Part shown: positions 40,335-53,700 of the stretch, piece after piece
Position numbering within the stretch: the first letter of the stretch is position 1
Layout of the letters: each line of letters begins with the position of its first letter
Assembly (NCBI GenBank): GCA_963970005.1
Contig: CAXAMN010027406.1
Coordinates: 383,456 to 447,455 of the forward strand
Direction of reading: 5' to 3'
Source: Durusdinium trenchii
Taxonomy: Eukaryota > Sar > Dinophyceae > Suessiales > Symbiodiniaceae
Length of the DNA: 64,000 nucleotides
The notes under the pieces: generated by a model
Seen by the model: the letters and a program-made list of their open reading frames with translations, nothing else
What the model was told of the DNA's origin: nothing
Databases searched by the model: none
Position numbers and translations under genes: made by a program

Positions 40335-40496
40335 ATGGACTGGACTAGGGTGGTTCGCCTGCCGGCACCTATCCACTTTCGCCATGTTGCCACCTATACC
40401 GGCTATACCGCCTATACCTATAACTCGTGCATATCTCCCGAATGGCAGAGTTTGGGGTCTGTGAGAACCACGCACGAAAGGATCACGAAACCATGA
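40335..40496 (+). CDS. Small open frame, 53 codons, unknown protein
   Basis: It runs from ATG (MDWTRVVRLPAPIHFRHVAT) through a short YTGYTAYTY repeat, encoded by tandem CTATACC units, to TGA. It may be a gene or an exon. Confidence 0.35.
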   Translation: MDWTRVVRLPAPIHFRHVATYTGYTAYTYNSCISPEWQSLGSVRTTHERITKP

Positions 40497-40608
40497 GAAC
40501 CAATGAACCAGAATTGGTGCGGAAAGGAAGCGAGGTTCTATGTGGTTCTTAAGGCTCATGTTCTACCAGATTCTACCATTCTACAGTGACTATAGTTCCC
40601 TATCATAG

Positions 40609-40787
40609 GGAGGAAAGTGAAGTGCAAAGCCGTTAAAAAGTGGCTTGAACTGTTTTTCTCCACATACATATTGGATGTCCTTCATTGTTTGAAAGAGTAC
40701 CGACAGCCACGTGTCAATCGCACCTGTGTGGTGACCAAAAGGCCGGAATCGTTCGCAAACAGTGCGTACGCAAACCGCGCTGGGTGA
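40609..40787 (+). CDS. Probable exon, unknown protein
   Basis: It follows a CTATCATAG acceptor and reads KVKCKAVKKWLELFFSTYIL, DVLHCLKEYRQPRVNRTC and SFANSAYANRAG before TGA. Basic and helical character and sustained coding composition support it. A minus-strand frame (40590-40847) overlaps. Confidence 0.5.
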
Positions 40788-41263
40788 GCAAGAGAGTTTG
40801 GGGAACAACCAACATGTTGACAGGCCACACGACATGGTGGACTGCACTTTTGAGGTAAGGCTTAGGCTGGATTTGAATAGGAAAATGCTACTTGATAGAG
40901 GTCAGTTTGACTTGTGCCAACCTGTGCGGGTCTAGTTTAGGTTGTATACTGTATACTTCAATGCTTACGGAAGTAGCTGGTGAGTTCATGTTGTTAGTCC
41001 CGAACACCTGATAACATCTGAAAACGATAGTCACTCATTTTACCCAGAAATCACTATCAAGGCTCAAAGCTTCAATTTTAGGGAAATGTGCTTCAAGGAA
41101 GGGGAAGGGCCCTTACTTCTGGGTCCAGATAGCCCAGATTGCCCAGATTCAGAATGGTTTTGTTGGTTCCAGTTCTAAATTAGGTTCCAGATTATAAGAC
41201 TGGTCGAACTGGAAGCGTGCTGCACCAGTCGCTTCTAGAAGCTATTGACTTGAGGACAAATGT

Positions 41264-41650
41264 ATGGTACAATTCAAGAACTCTTGGAACCACTTCGTTG
41301 AACACAAACATAGACAGTTTGGCAAATTGACTGACGATGCTTGGGCTCCTTCAACATGTCAATGTGCTGTCAACATCTCACCTACGCGGCTACCGCCCAA
41401 CCCTCAATCGCCAGTGTGGCTGGCCTTTGAAAGCGAGAAGCTTCAAAAAGGATGGTTGATTTGGGTGGGAGCAACGCATCAAGAAATCGGAATGCTGAGG
41501 GCAGGCCAAGTGCAAAGAGTAATTACAGTTTATCATGTTACATCCTCAGTTCCATTGGATGGGCCATTGTCAGAAGAATTTGGGTGTTTTCATTTTGCAA
41601 TTCAGCTCCCTGGTTTACCAATCCATTTGATCCGGTTGAAAATCCTTTGA
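41264..41650 (+). CDS. Open frame of 128 codons, unknown protein
   Basis: It runs from ATG to TGA and includes FESEKLQKGWLIWVGATHQE and IGMLRAGQVQRVITVYHVTS. Two other + frames also show short protein-like stretches (HVNVLSTSHLRGYRPTL and GGSNASRNRNAEGR), so part of it may be read differently. Confidence 0.4.
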   Translation: MVQFKNSWNHFVEHKHRQFGKLTDDAWAPSTCQCAVNISPTRLPPNPQSPVWLAFESEKLQKGWLIWVGATHQEIGMLRAGQVQRVITVYHVTSSVPLDGPLSEEFGCFHFAIQLPGLPIHLIRLKIL

Positions 41651-41718
41651 AAGGCGGGCACCCCAAGTTCTGTCCTACATTTATGGCTAGGGCAACTTGA
41701 CACAGTGTTCCAAAACAG

Positions 41719-44700
41719 GTTTCCCCCGTGCCAAGTCACCCAGCCAGGAGCTCTCAGCCAAGGTGGACGATGCCAAAGCCAAGTTGCGAGCACAACTGGA
41801 GGCACTGTCGCCCGGTGCGTTGACAGGGCAGGAAAATGAGTTTTCCATTCAGGACTGGATGCCCAAGAAGCCGATGTTTTGTGGGGGCTGCAGGAAGGTA
41901 GGGTAAAAAGATGGCGTCGTACGGAGCATCCGCACCGGTGCGAAACACGACGACATGTTCCGCATGCAAAGGAGTCGTGACAGAAGCATTCTGTTCAACA
42001 TCAGGAGTTGAGAAGGTTAAACGATTGTCTTCGAGTTTTGATTTCCGACCATATTCATATTCCTCGAAGCTGATCCGGTTGATCCCTTGTTGAAGAGCGG
42101 TGTTAGCTTTTGTTTGCTATTTGGCTACTTGGATGTGTCATAATCATACTATGAGAAATGGAATTCAGGGTTGTAGCTCTCAGAACTCTTTTGACACAAT
42201 TGCACTGAAGTATACGCATACCGCATACCATTGCTCGCAAGTGTCAGATTATCACTGCATGCCCTTCATGATTACCAAGTTGCTAAGACCCCACACCCCT
42301 CAATTTGTGTGGGAATACGAATATATATACCGTACCCCCATTCTTACCCCACACCCCATACTCCCCAGTACGCGGGTCTAGCAGTACGGTCTTCCATGCC
42401 TGTTCCCCACTGGGGCGGCTGCCAGGAAGCCCGAAAGCTGGCTGAGGACCGGTGGAAAGAGCTGGAGGAGAAGCAAGTGGAGAACGCCAGGCTCCCCGTG
42501 GTGCTGCGACCTGCAGGATGTTGGTACGGAGAGTTCATGATCCACCAGTGCCGGGCAGATGGGAAAGCTTCATTTCACATCAACATCCAGCATTTGCTAG
42601 CACCATGCAATCAAGTGGGGATGAGAGTATGGCCCAAAGCTATTGGCCTTCTTAACTTAAGCCGTCCAGTCCAGGAAAGAATTCAACTCCTGCATTTTCG
42701 GGGCTCATCTCGAGCTGCTGGCTACAGGCCATTTTGGGTAACTTGGAAGATGTTTGTTGTGTTGCCACGAGAAGAGGAACCACCACAAATGCACAGACCC
42801 CACATGTGTCCTGGCTCCACGCGAAACCGCGCAACCACGGCCCTTTCGGCGGGCCCCGCCTCGGCGGAGCGGCAGGCTGTCGGAAGAGCTCCAAAGACAG
42901 ACAGTGCTGCTGCACCAGAATGCTGAAGCCAAGAGCCACCTGGACGAGGAACGGTTGAGGCCCATGCGTTTGCAACGGAAGGAGACGGCCGAGGGAAGGT
43001 GAGAAAGTGGGTGTGAACTGGTGGATTTGGGACACGTTGGGACACAAACATGCAGCAAATTCGGAGTTGGAGAGCGGTGGCTTTGTTCTCCTGGTTTTCG
43101 ATGATGCATCTGGCTCAGCTTTGGGCCAGGCAGGCGTCTCAGGTGCGCCTGGAGCAGCAGCAGCTTGAGGAGCTCCAGCGGCAGACGCAACGCCAAGAGC
43201 AGGAGAAGGCGGATCTGCAGAAGGACCTGGCTGTGCGGTCTGGTGATGGTGGGGAAGTCTGAATCAGCAGCTTGAGGTGGAAGTGGTGGTGGGGCACGCA
43301 GAAGATTGAAATGATTCCTACGGTTAAAAAAATCAAGATCACAGAAAGCTGGTGTGAAAACCTGAGACTCATTTTGTTGGGTTGGGCCCCAGTTGGGCTT
43401 ATCGGTGGGATGAACTTTCCAAGGACAATCTTGCTGTCAATTTGAGTTGCGGTGTTTTTCCTCAAAACATTAAACAGCTAGTTACCCCAGACTAGGGGAC
43501 AAGGTGCAAGAACAACCCCACATCGGTGTTCTGTGAGTTCTTCGGTGCCATGGCAGCGTCATTCTTCCGGCAAGAGGAGCTGGCTGAAGCCAAGAAGGAG
43601 GTGGAAGCTCAGAGCAGCCAGTCTTGAAAACCGCTTGGAATGATGGGGCGGAGCACATGTTGGAAGGATATAGAAGGGCTCCGGAACGCTCAAAGGAATG
43701 CTTCGTATTTCCTCAGACGTACTGTAAATGACAATGAACTCCTGCATGCAGGACACGTCTCATCAGCCCTTTGGATCGATTGATCCATTGATCGTACGGT
43801 TTGAATGGTGATTCGGCTGGTGCAGATTCGGCTCTCCTAGCCCCAAATCCATCTGTACTTTCAGTGTCACTCGACCTGGTCCCGGACATGTTAGTACTAC
43901 CTCGACTGTCAGTCCTAAACTGGCTCCATTCCTCAGTGGACTGAACTGTCCCTTGGACCCCCTTTTTGTTGATCGAAATTGCGTCGCCCGGGGGAAGAAT
44001 GCAAGGCCCAAAATGTATCCTTCTGGCCGTGCCGGCGTCCTGTTGGGCCACGCTTTGGGCACGTGTTAGGTAAACTCCTGGAGGAGAATGCTCGACTGGC
44101 ACAGAAGATGGCCAGTGATGTAGAGGTGAGGATGCGGGAACTTTGCAGCTTCTGAGACTTGCCCAGAAAACCTCCGCAGAGCCAAAAGGGCAGAAAACTG
44201 GTGGCCATTGGTGGACCACCCGACCAGTAAAGGAACGGGCCATCCATTTTCTCTTGACGGGCATGCATTTAACCTCCTGTTAGAGCTGTGGGACTTAAGA
44301 CCTGCAGGTGATGTTGGCAACTTGCCAAGAGGATTTTGGATTGTTCAAACCGCTGCACTCTGTTGTTGTAGTTTCTTTTATCGTGTGCTGCATGCTTGCC
44401 CTTTAAAGGATGTTGGATGCTACAGATGTTCATCCACGAGCGATGTACGTACAGCGAGCACATGATTTATCATTGAATCCTCCACGATGTATCACTGGAT
44501 GATGTGTTTCTTTTTTTAATAGTTTGGTTATGTTGTACAGTGGATCTGGTTTGTAGTGAACAATAATAGTGAACATGTTTATATCGCTGGATTTTGGTTG
44601 TTTGACGGTGGATGAGACCATCGGCCACATCCTGCGGTCTCTCCTTGCAGGCTGCACGTGCAGAGGCTGAGCTGCAGAAGGAGGACGCCCAGACAGCGAA

Positions 44701-47700
44701 AGAGGCGAGCATCCTGGCAGTACGGCGTCAGGGGATCAAATCACAAAGCACCAACAGTATAGCAACAGGACAATTGAAATCATCGCGTTGTTGTGGTACT
44801 GTACGAGGTGGAAACACCAATTGAATATGAAACCATGACCGGCCATACTGGTTTAACATGTTTTAACTGTGGGAACTCTTCAATGTCCAATGACAGTTTC
44901 AAAGAACACTGTTGAAACACATGTCCAAACATGTGTGAGTGTTTATATAACTTATAACCATACTGATTCACAACAACCAACAGTGATGTTCACCTGTTTA
45001 ATTGTAGTACTCTGTGTCAGGATTTTTTGGTTCGAACTTATACAAATGTTTAACAATCCATGTGATTCTGGAAGAACATATTCAAATGCTCTTATAAAGG
45101 TGTTGGAATGCCTGGGAGATGCCACGACCGTTCAATTGATTCGCCTCGTTTGGGCGGGGGGCAGTTGGTTCATGTTGAATGAACGGGTCCAGACATGTCC
45201 AGACATCCTGCAGGTGGCGAAGTCAATGAACACATACAACCACCATCGCATGGACCGAAACACTCTCCCTATCCCAAAAAGGGTTCATGTTGATTATTGG
45301 ACTGACGGGGACCGACGGGATTCTTTTGCCAGGCGGAGCACCGGCAAATGGAGCTGAAAGAGGCCCACATGTTCGGCTGGACAGAAAGAGTATGTGTTCT
45401 CTATTTTTTGGGAGCAGGGGACACGCCTTTGAGCAGGGGACACGCGGAACATGCAAGAAGGTTGAACAAAAGAACTGTTGGCATACAGGTCACAGTTGTT
45501 GGAGGGAGACCCCCAACCACTCGTCATTTTGTTTAGTGTAAGTGCGTGTTTTGCATGAACTATGTATTGGTGGTGATACAGTATTGTGTTATAGTAAGTA
45601 TATATATATAGTATATAGTCCATTGATGCTGCTTGATTCTGAGACAAGTCGGCTTGGGGTTCTTTAGCATCCACAACTTAGCCAGGGATCTAAAGGTCCG
45701 CTCATGTACCTGTGACTATAGGAGTACAATAGAGTGCAAACTGGAAAAAAAATGAAATACATAATTCTTTGCAGGTCTGTGCTGCCTGTGCTGTACTCGC
45801 CTTGTCACTATGCAGGGGCACAGCACATGCTCAGCACAGCTCCAAGACTCCAAGACATCCGAACCAGCTCTTCTTGGTACATGAGAACAGCAAGTTCGTT
45901 GAAACCTGGTGGGTGTTTCCAAGGCCGTTGCCACCTGGGCATCTCGGGGCCCGGTTCCTGGCACGGCCGCGAGGTGGCCGAGCAGCAACTCAAGGAGCTC
46001 CAAGAGATGCTTTCGGCGGAGCGGCAAAAGCGGGAGGCACATGCGTAGCGACGCTGTGATTGGGGGATTGGTGTAGTTTTGGTCAGAGAGGTGTGGGTGT
46101 GGGTGTGTGAAGTTGGAAGGTTTAGGTCAGTAAAGTGGACTGAACACCGGAGTGTTGCACACCAAACCGATCGTGTTTGTTCTCACCGCAGAGACTTTCA
46201 AGAACTGGGTCCTGTGGATCTCTCCCTTTCTTTTGACCCCTAAGAAAAGACTCCGTCAACCCATTCATGGGTGACTCCGTCAACACCATTTCAGTCGACT
46301 CAGGCCCACTGCCCACTCAAGGGCCACTCGACGTCCCAGCCATGTGGGCGCAGGAGGCGCAGCAAGAGGAGGGCAGAAAGCTGGCGGCTGCAATGGAGGC
46401 TTCAGAGAGCCTGCAGGCACTGAGAATGAGGCGGTATTTTCCATCCTCTATATACTATGTCCTCTATATACTAAGTCCCAACTCATTTTGGGGCACTAGT
46501 CCTATCTCATTTGAACCTAGTAACTAGTATATTGAAAAATGTGTCCAACATAATGGGAGATTTGGAATTTTCAGAATCATTCTATGAAAGATTCCGCATT
46601 TGATGGAGTACGCCTCCCATTGGCACAGTTGGCCGAGGAAGGTCTTGGGATTCAGAACCATAATACAGTGGGATTTCGCAGAGATGTGTTGCATGGTGAG
46701 GATATTTTGCTGCCATCAGAATAGATAAGATGTGGCTTCATAACAGGGAGGATAGGGCGGGTGTTCAGCGAGTACCTGCATCGAGCATATTCATGTTTGA
46801 ATTTGCTTTGACCCACAGACATGTGGGTTTTCTCAACACAAATCTGTCCATATGGAAATGTTTGTCCTGTGGCTTCGCCTTCATGAAGACCGGCCAGGCG
46901 AAGTTGAGTGCAAGCGAGAAGGCTCAAGAAGAGGCACTTCAAAAGGTACATCAGCTGGAAGAGGAAAGGATAAAGCTCCAGAAAGACCTAGAGGACGGCC
47001 TTTTCCTACCAGGGCACTGATAAGGCACAGATTGTACCCGTTCGGTTTTCCAAGATGTCGATTGGGTGGAGTTGACAATTTGGCAACTTGTTTGTTGTCT
47101 CCCAATAATCGAACAGCTGGTTGGGGGGATTTGACGGCCAGGCGGACATCCCTTGACCCATTCTTTCACATGATTTCGACAAAATGATCTCCCATCAAAG
47201 GATGTCCAATTGTGGTGTTGAATGGAAGTCCACACGTAATATCATGTAACTAGTAGTAATTAGTGTGGGGTAGTCTAGCCCCTGGCATGGTTCTTCTTCA
47301 AGCGGATGGCCCTGGTCGTCCTCACGTATTGGGTCTCCTTGCTGTTTGGAGGTCGCTGTGACAAGTTGCGTTGGCATCTATGCAATTGCGTTTCTGATAT
47401 TCATCAGGGATTGTGCCTGCGCCCAACAATCAGCCAAAGCTGTTAATGTTTGGGTCTGTTTTCAGGATAAGGTTCTGCCTGAAGTCCAAGGCCAAATCAG
47501 CACACCGACGCGTCCAGGACGCCACGGCGCGCGCAGCACATGCGGCGAGCGCGCCGAGTCCGGAGGGCGCGGGCAGCGCGGAGAGGCCCAGTCCGGAGGG
47601 CGCGGCTGCCCTTTCCTCAGGCGTCCAAGCGGTGGGGCTACCGGGCGTTGGTTGGTTTGGTTTGGAAAAGAAAAGGGCCTACAAATTACAAAGGAGTGTT

Positions 47701-50700
47701 GGGTGCAATGAAGAGGCAGATTTGCAACCGTTGTTGGTGGAAGGGGTTTGCCAATATGTGTTTAGTTTGGGCTTGAAGACTTGCAAACAAGTTGACAGAA
47801 ATAAGCAGTGACATAACTATAACTGTAATTATCGACCAGCGTGGTTTTCAAATGTTTTCAATTGTTATCAATTTGTTGCCTAAAACTGAACACCCAGAGT
47901 CTGGTTGCGCATGTCACCATCAGAGTTGGGTGAACGTGGCTTCGGCACCGGCACGGCGAGGTTCGGCCAATCTGGCGGACTTGCTTTACGAAGCCACCAG
48001 TCGTCGCGAGGAGGCGGAGCGCGGAATGCGCGGAGAGCGCGGAATGCGCGGAATGCGCGATGCTGTGGATCGATGTGGGGAGACCCCGCATGGTAGACAT
48101 ATATCAGAGTGTTCCAAGAATTCTGAGCTATATAGTGGCTTAGCGTTGGGCATGGGCAAAAATATTCAATATCGTCCATATCACGTTGGAAACACCTTGT
48201 GAATCTGGAAGGGGGATCTCTGAGCCAGAGAAGTTTGGGGCTAAAGTCGTTTGGCCTCATGTTTTTCCTTGCCAAGCGGTGTGGTTGCAGGATGATCTCC
48301 AATGTAAACTTGGTTCGTTTCAAGAAGAGAAAATGCTTTGTTTCATGTTGGTACATGTATGGAGACATTGCAATATGTTCACCGTTTTGGCAACAAGATG
48401 AAGCACTCCAGGATAACATTGGTTGACGCTGAGATATATAACTGGGGGATCATACGGGACTTGTTTGTGTTTTGTTGCCACATTCAAGTGATTGCCTCTA
48501 CAAACCGCTCATGCGTTTCTGTCGTGAAAGGTCTTTTCAGCAAATCCAAGTAGCATGGGATCAGACTGCCCTTTTTTGCATTCCTCAAAAGCCGCCCCTA
48601 TACATAGATGAAGATGCAAGTGTTTTTGAATCGCTATATAAGGCTCTTTGAGGTCTCATGATGGTTGTTTGGTTGATTTTCCACGTTGGTTTTGCAACCT
48701 TCTTCACACAAAGTTCACTTCGCAGTAGGGTCAATGCACACTTTTAAGGGCCAAATGAGGTTCCAGTGCCTGGTCGTGCTTGCCATTCAGTGCATGAGCT
48801 CTTTGTCGGTTTAGGCCGTGAGGGAGCGACATTTGCGTGAGCAGTACCAAGAGGCGCAGACCCACGGTGCAAATCGGCCACTGGCGGGGTGACGGGTTTG
48901 CTGGTGACTTACTCTAATCCCCTCGGGATCATCCAGGTGACTGAAGATATGCTGTTTGTTTCCTGCCGTCAAGGGAGGGTTAACAAATCCAAACTGGTCA
49001 AACATCCACAGGGCCTCCCCCAATAATACACCTGTCCACAATCCACAGCTTGCAAGTTTCACCTTTGGAATAGGGTAATAGTATTCCAAGCCGTAGCAAT
49101 CCGCCAAATTCATGCAAATTCCCCTTTAGGAAACAACCCACTGCAGTTTTCTTTTGGTTGGGATGAGCATGCAATTGTGCAGCGTTCCGCCTTTTGGCCT
49201 TGACTGCATCCAATGATTGCTTTTGGAGCCATCCAATCAAGTCGTTGACGGAATTCCCATGACTCTCAACTGCCTCAACTCTCAACCTAAAGCAAACAAA
49301 TCAACAGATGTTAAATCGGCGTAAAATGAAAGAGGCATAAAGAGGCCATGTTTATTGGAATATGTGTTGTCCAAACAAAGAAAATAGTGTAATCCGAATT
49401 TTTAGACCCATAGTTCTCAGTTGAACCCTGATGTTCCGTGGCCGGGCTCGTCGAAGCGACGCGTGAACACCGGGCACCGGGCACTGGCGAGGCCTTGGAT
49501 AAGGTGGCAAAGGACTTCCGGGAACACCAACCTGTGCTGATCAGTCGGAGCCCCTGCGAAGTTGAGAGAGATAGGGAAGAATTGGGGATGAACACTTCCG
49601 GCTGGTGCATTGTGAAGGGATTGGGACTTTATGCAGTCAGGTAACCCCACTCCGTAGCAAGAAATCATCACGTTGGTCGGAGCAAATTCTTGTATCTGCT
49701 TCAGTGTGGACTCTTACTGCGTGGAAGGACAACCCAGGCATACCCTTGCGCATGCTTGCGCATGCTTGTAGCGAAAGCCTCTCAGATTGACCATCGAGAG
49801 TTTTTTCATGTTCGAGATTCAGATGGATCAGGATTCGGATAGGAAGCATCATTCCCCCCAATAGGAAGCACTTGCAATGCTTCCCTGCAAGGGAAGCACC
49901 AAGGTCAGCGTCAGGAAGCACAGAGACTGAAGACTCTGACGGTGAAGCTGACTCAGCAAAACGAGGGACTGCTGGAACGCGTCGTAGTCCCAGAGAAGCA
50001 GAGGGGACCTTCAGCGCCGTTTGATTTGAGATTATACATTTTAATTTTACACTATAGATGCTTTATCATGTCACAAAAAGTGCGATTTGGCCTAATTAGT
50101 GGCCAGGCAGCTGGAGTTCAAGAGCAGCACCGTGATGCTTCTCGAAGGACCAACGAAGTTTCAAGGCGGTAAAGCCAAGGCATAAGATGAGCATGTCGGG
50201 GTTACGACCCAGTTTCAAGTAGTTCAGTTGCAATCTGTAAGAAAGACCCAGTCCGTTTGAGAAATCCCGCCACTCCCCAACACTATCTTGCAGGACTCCT
50301 TCCGGAGGATTTTGCTTATGCACATGTGCGGATACATCCTAGATAGATCCGTGCGCAGCAACCATGCATACGTGCGCATGTTTCACGCCAACGAAGCCAC
50401 TCCGGGCGTTTGTGCCCTTCCAACGAACCGGGAGTGGCTCATCCAACGGCAAGCAGCCCGTGCCGAGGCTCAGCAGCTTCAACGCCGGAGCGAAGAGGCC
50501 GAGGCGGGGCGATGGAGCGGGGGCGATGGAGCGAACGTCACCGGTTGGGCCAGGGTGGTGTTGCAAGTTTCTTTTGGGGCAGGTGGTTGGAAAGATAATT
50601 TGGTTGTGGGTTGGGTTTTACCAGGTGTTGAATTCTTTGTATCTTGGAAACTTCTGTGCCGTCTTGTGGGAACTGCTGGTGGCTAGCCCCTGCTGGGTCT

Positions 50701-53700
50701 TGCCGCTCAAGACCACTTTGAGCAAGGCTGCGGCTACTTCTTGAAGTCGTGACCGGGTCTTGCCACCTCTCTAGCATAGGCTAGCCGAGCCACCTGCAAC
50801 AAGAAGGCTTATATAGTCAACTATACAAGTGTGCTGAGAGCGCTTTACCTGAAGACAGGCTCAAGGACCTCGCAGGCCTAACTTGCCAAGAAGTCAAAAA
50901 AGGTGATGGTAGTCTGTTGGGGCAATGGATGATTTGGGCCGCTAGAACTCCAGATTGTTCGGTCATGCAAAGATTGGCCGAGTCGCTCCCTGGATTGGTG
51001 TGTTGAGATGGATTGTCAGCTGCGGAGTTGGGGGTGAAGCACTTGACAGACAGGTGCCGTGCACTTGCCAGAGTTTCCTGTGAGTGCGCCAGGCTGGTGT
51101 CAAGAAGGCAGCTGAGTCTCAGAAGATCTTGGAAAACTATGTTTGGGCCCAAAAAGATGGACTGCACCCTGGTACTGCTCCAGAAGAACGGGATGAGTCG
51201 GGGGTGCGGATGGGTGCGGTGGCAGAAAGGTATTTAGACCCCAACCACTGTTTGTTGTTTAAGTTCTCCTTTTTTTCAGGGCCTTATGAATTGCAAGACA
51301 CGGGCTGAATCTATAAACGATATAATAAGATAATATAAGTTGTTTGTTGCACTTGTTGACTTGCTGGCACGTGCATAAGTCATAAGTCCAATAAAATGAT
51401 AGACACGAAAAGATCGAAAAGCAACACACGGTCAGTTGCTCGGGTTCAAGCCTTGACTCTGTGGGGAGATCTGGCAGCACGGAACTGTAGCTACAAACTC
51501 CCCCATCTATATGCATTTCCTGAGCATTTTGTCTATTGTATACCCACCAGATCCCACCAGTACCCCCCAATATGGACCAGTGTTGCCTCAGAAAACACCT
51601 TGCCACCCGATGCTCCGGCGTCGGTCGCTCCGGTCGCTCCGTCTCACCTCGGTCGCTTTACGGGTCTGAGACCGAGGTCCGGGAGGTGGCGGACCAGCTG
51701 ACGGTGTTGCTGCACGAGAATCGCATGTCGGGACACCCGGTCCGCGGACCGCGGAGCGGACCGGGACCAGAGTCGGCGCAGTCGGCGCGACCGGCGCACG
51801 GACGTTGAGTTTGAGGACACTAGGAGTTTTGACTCGAACAGTTGGATACAGTAACGGCTTATGTGTCTCTTTGAAACACTGCTGAACCAATCAACCGTTG
51901 TTTTACTAAGGATGGTATAGACTACAAACTAGGTCAACCTTTCTTTTGGTCAACCAGAATGCTAGAAAGACCAACCTTGGGTTGCTCATATCCTTTCCAG
52001 AACCATTTTGATGTTCACCCCCTGGCCCTACTACTAGTAACAAGAAGCTAAAAGGAGCTCTTGGCATCGCTACTAGGAGCAAGAACGCTACTAGGGAGAT
52101 CCCTTGGCTGATCGCGGAGGCTCACTGGCGCGATCCCTGCGAAAGCCACGGACCCTCAGGCGGAGCTCGCAGGTTGGTGACCCTGTTGGTTGCGAAGCTC
52201 CGTAAGGTTGCTAATAAGTTATATAAGCAGTTAAACATGTTAAACAAGTTTGTCAAACAAGTTGATATGCAGGGGACTCGTTTTAAAGGGCTTGAAAGAT
52301 GCCGAGGGTTCTATTTTCGTCGATGGTCTATTAAGGGGTTTTGTGAACTGGTTATGGGTAACCTGAGCAGCATGAGTAACCCCAACCAATTGACATCAAT
52401 TGACAGTCAGACGGGTGGAACATGGCTGGGTCGGACAAGCTACAGTCAATCGATGTTTGCTCGATGGCTATGATGGCTTTGAGTTTGACCAGGATGTTTG
52501 AAAACGCGACCATCCTTGCTGTTGCAAAATGCTAGTGCTACCACAATGTTTACAGAAAGTAGAGATGACGAGACAGGACCGACTTGCAAAGGCAAACAAA
52601 TTCTGATACCGGCTATATTGAAGACCAAGGCATTTCTCCACATACATTACGTTGGAGAACTTGCGTATTTCATGACCAGTTCCGAGTGGCGCCCCAAACC
52701 GCCTCTCATCTCCCATTTTGCTCTTCGCAGGGCTGCGAAGCGCAGAAGCGGTCGTTCCGCACCATCCAGGACACCGCAAGCGGCCGCAAGCGTTGAAAGG
52801 GCCCACCCAGCCCTGCTGAGTCTCCCAATCCTCAGCACATCCCAACACCTGATGTTCAGTCACTGAAGCTGAATTGTCAGCACCTGATGCTGGCTTAGCT
52901 GAGCATGGACTAAACTCGAGGAATATTTGTCCAGCAGATTCCAACGGATGACTGATGGAGAAGCTCCACCAGATGAAGATGCACCGTACTTGCGGGGCAA
53001 AGAAACCTGGAACCGGGACATGTTGAGCGAGGTGAGAGAGAGAGAGAGAAAAGAAAAAACACAAAATAGCAGAGAATGAGAGATTGGGAGAAAGCCCCAA
53101 CCACCCAAAGCCGCCAGAACAGTACATCAAGAAACAGTTGTTCCAGGATGATGATGATGACGACGACGACAAATCAGTGTGTTTTTTGTTCGTAGACTGC
53201 TGCATCATTGATTGTCCTTGTACGTACACCAATTGAAAGCCACAAGGTTTCTTGGAACCTTGCAGTACCCTTATGGTTAGTTCTGTGCTGCTGTGTTATC
53301 ATTTGCTTGGGAAGAAGGTGCGCGGAAGAAAAGCACCAAAACCGCATGTTCGAAATCCGAGCATCACCGCGATGTCATGTTTTCTAGGAGTTGGTGGACC
53401 AGAACCTCTCGTTGCGGCGCTCCATCGCGCAGGGAGCGTCCGGGTACTCAGTCTTTTGGTCGGACGTGAACTAGCTGTTCTTCCAGGCGTCCAGTAACCT
53501 CAGTGGCAGCCCCTTGGGTGGCCATTGGGTGGATTACGCCAGTTAGCCAACTCAAGCATGTGGGAATGATAAGCAATACAACAGTACCTTTTTCCGAAGC
53601 TAGCGTAGCCGTCGCAGAAGTGTTATGGGACGCAAAAGTCCAGAATTTAGTGGCCGAAGTCTTCAAAGCAAATACGGGTGGTTTAGTTCAATTTCAATGA

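Noticed and set aside
40598-40610. Perfect palindrome CCCTATCATAGGG
   Set aside because: It is short and overlaps the acceptor of the exon at 40609; likely chance.
51080-51092. Possible 13-20 nt intron between exons ending 51079 and starting 51093
   Set aside because: No donor/acceptor pair keeps phase at that length; an unrecognised exon border is more likely.
52468-53232. 254-codon minus-strand open frame, the longest in the window
   Set aside because: It has Phe/Ser-rich low-complexity stretches from antisense GA tracts and lies opposite + exons at 52731 and 53111.
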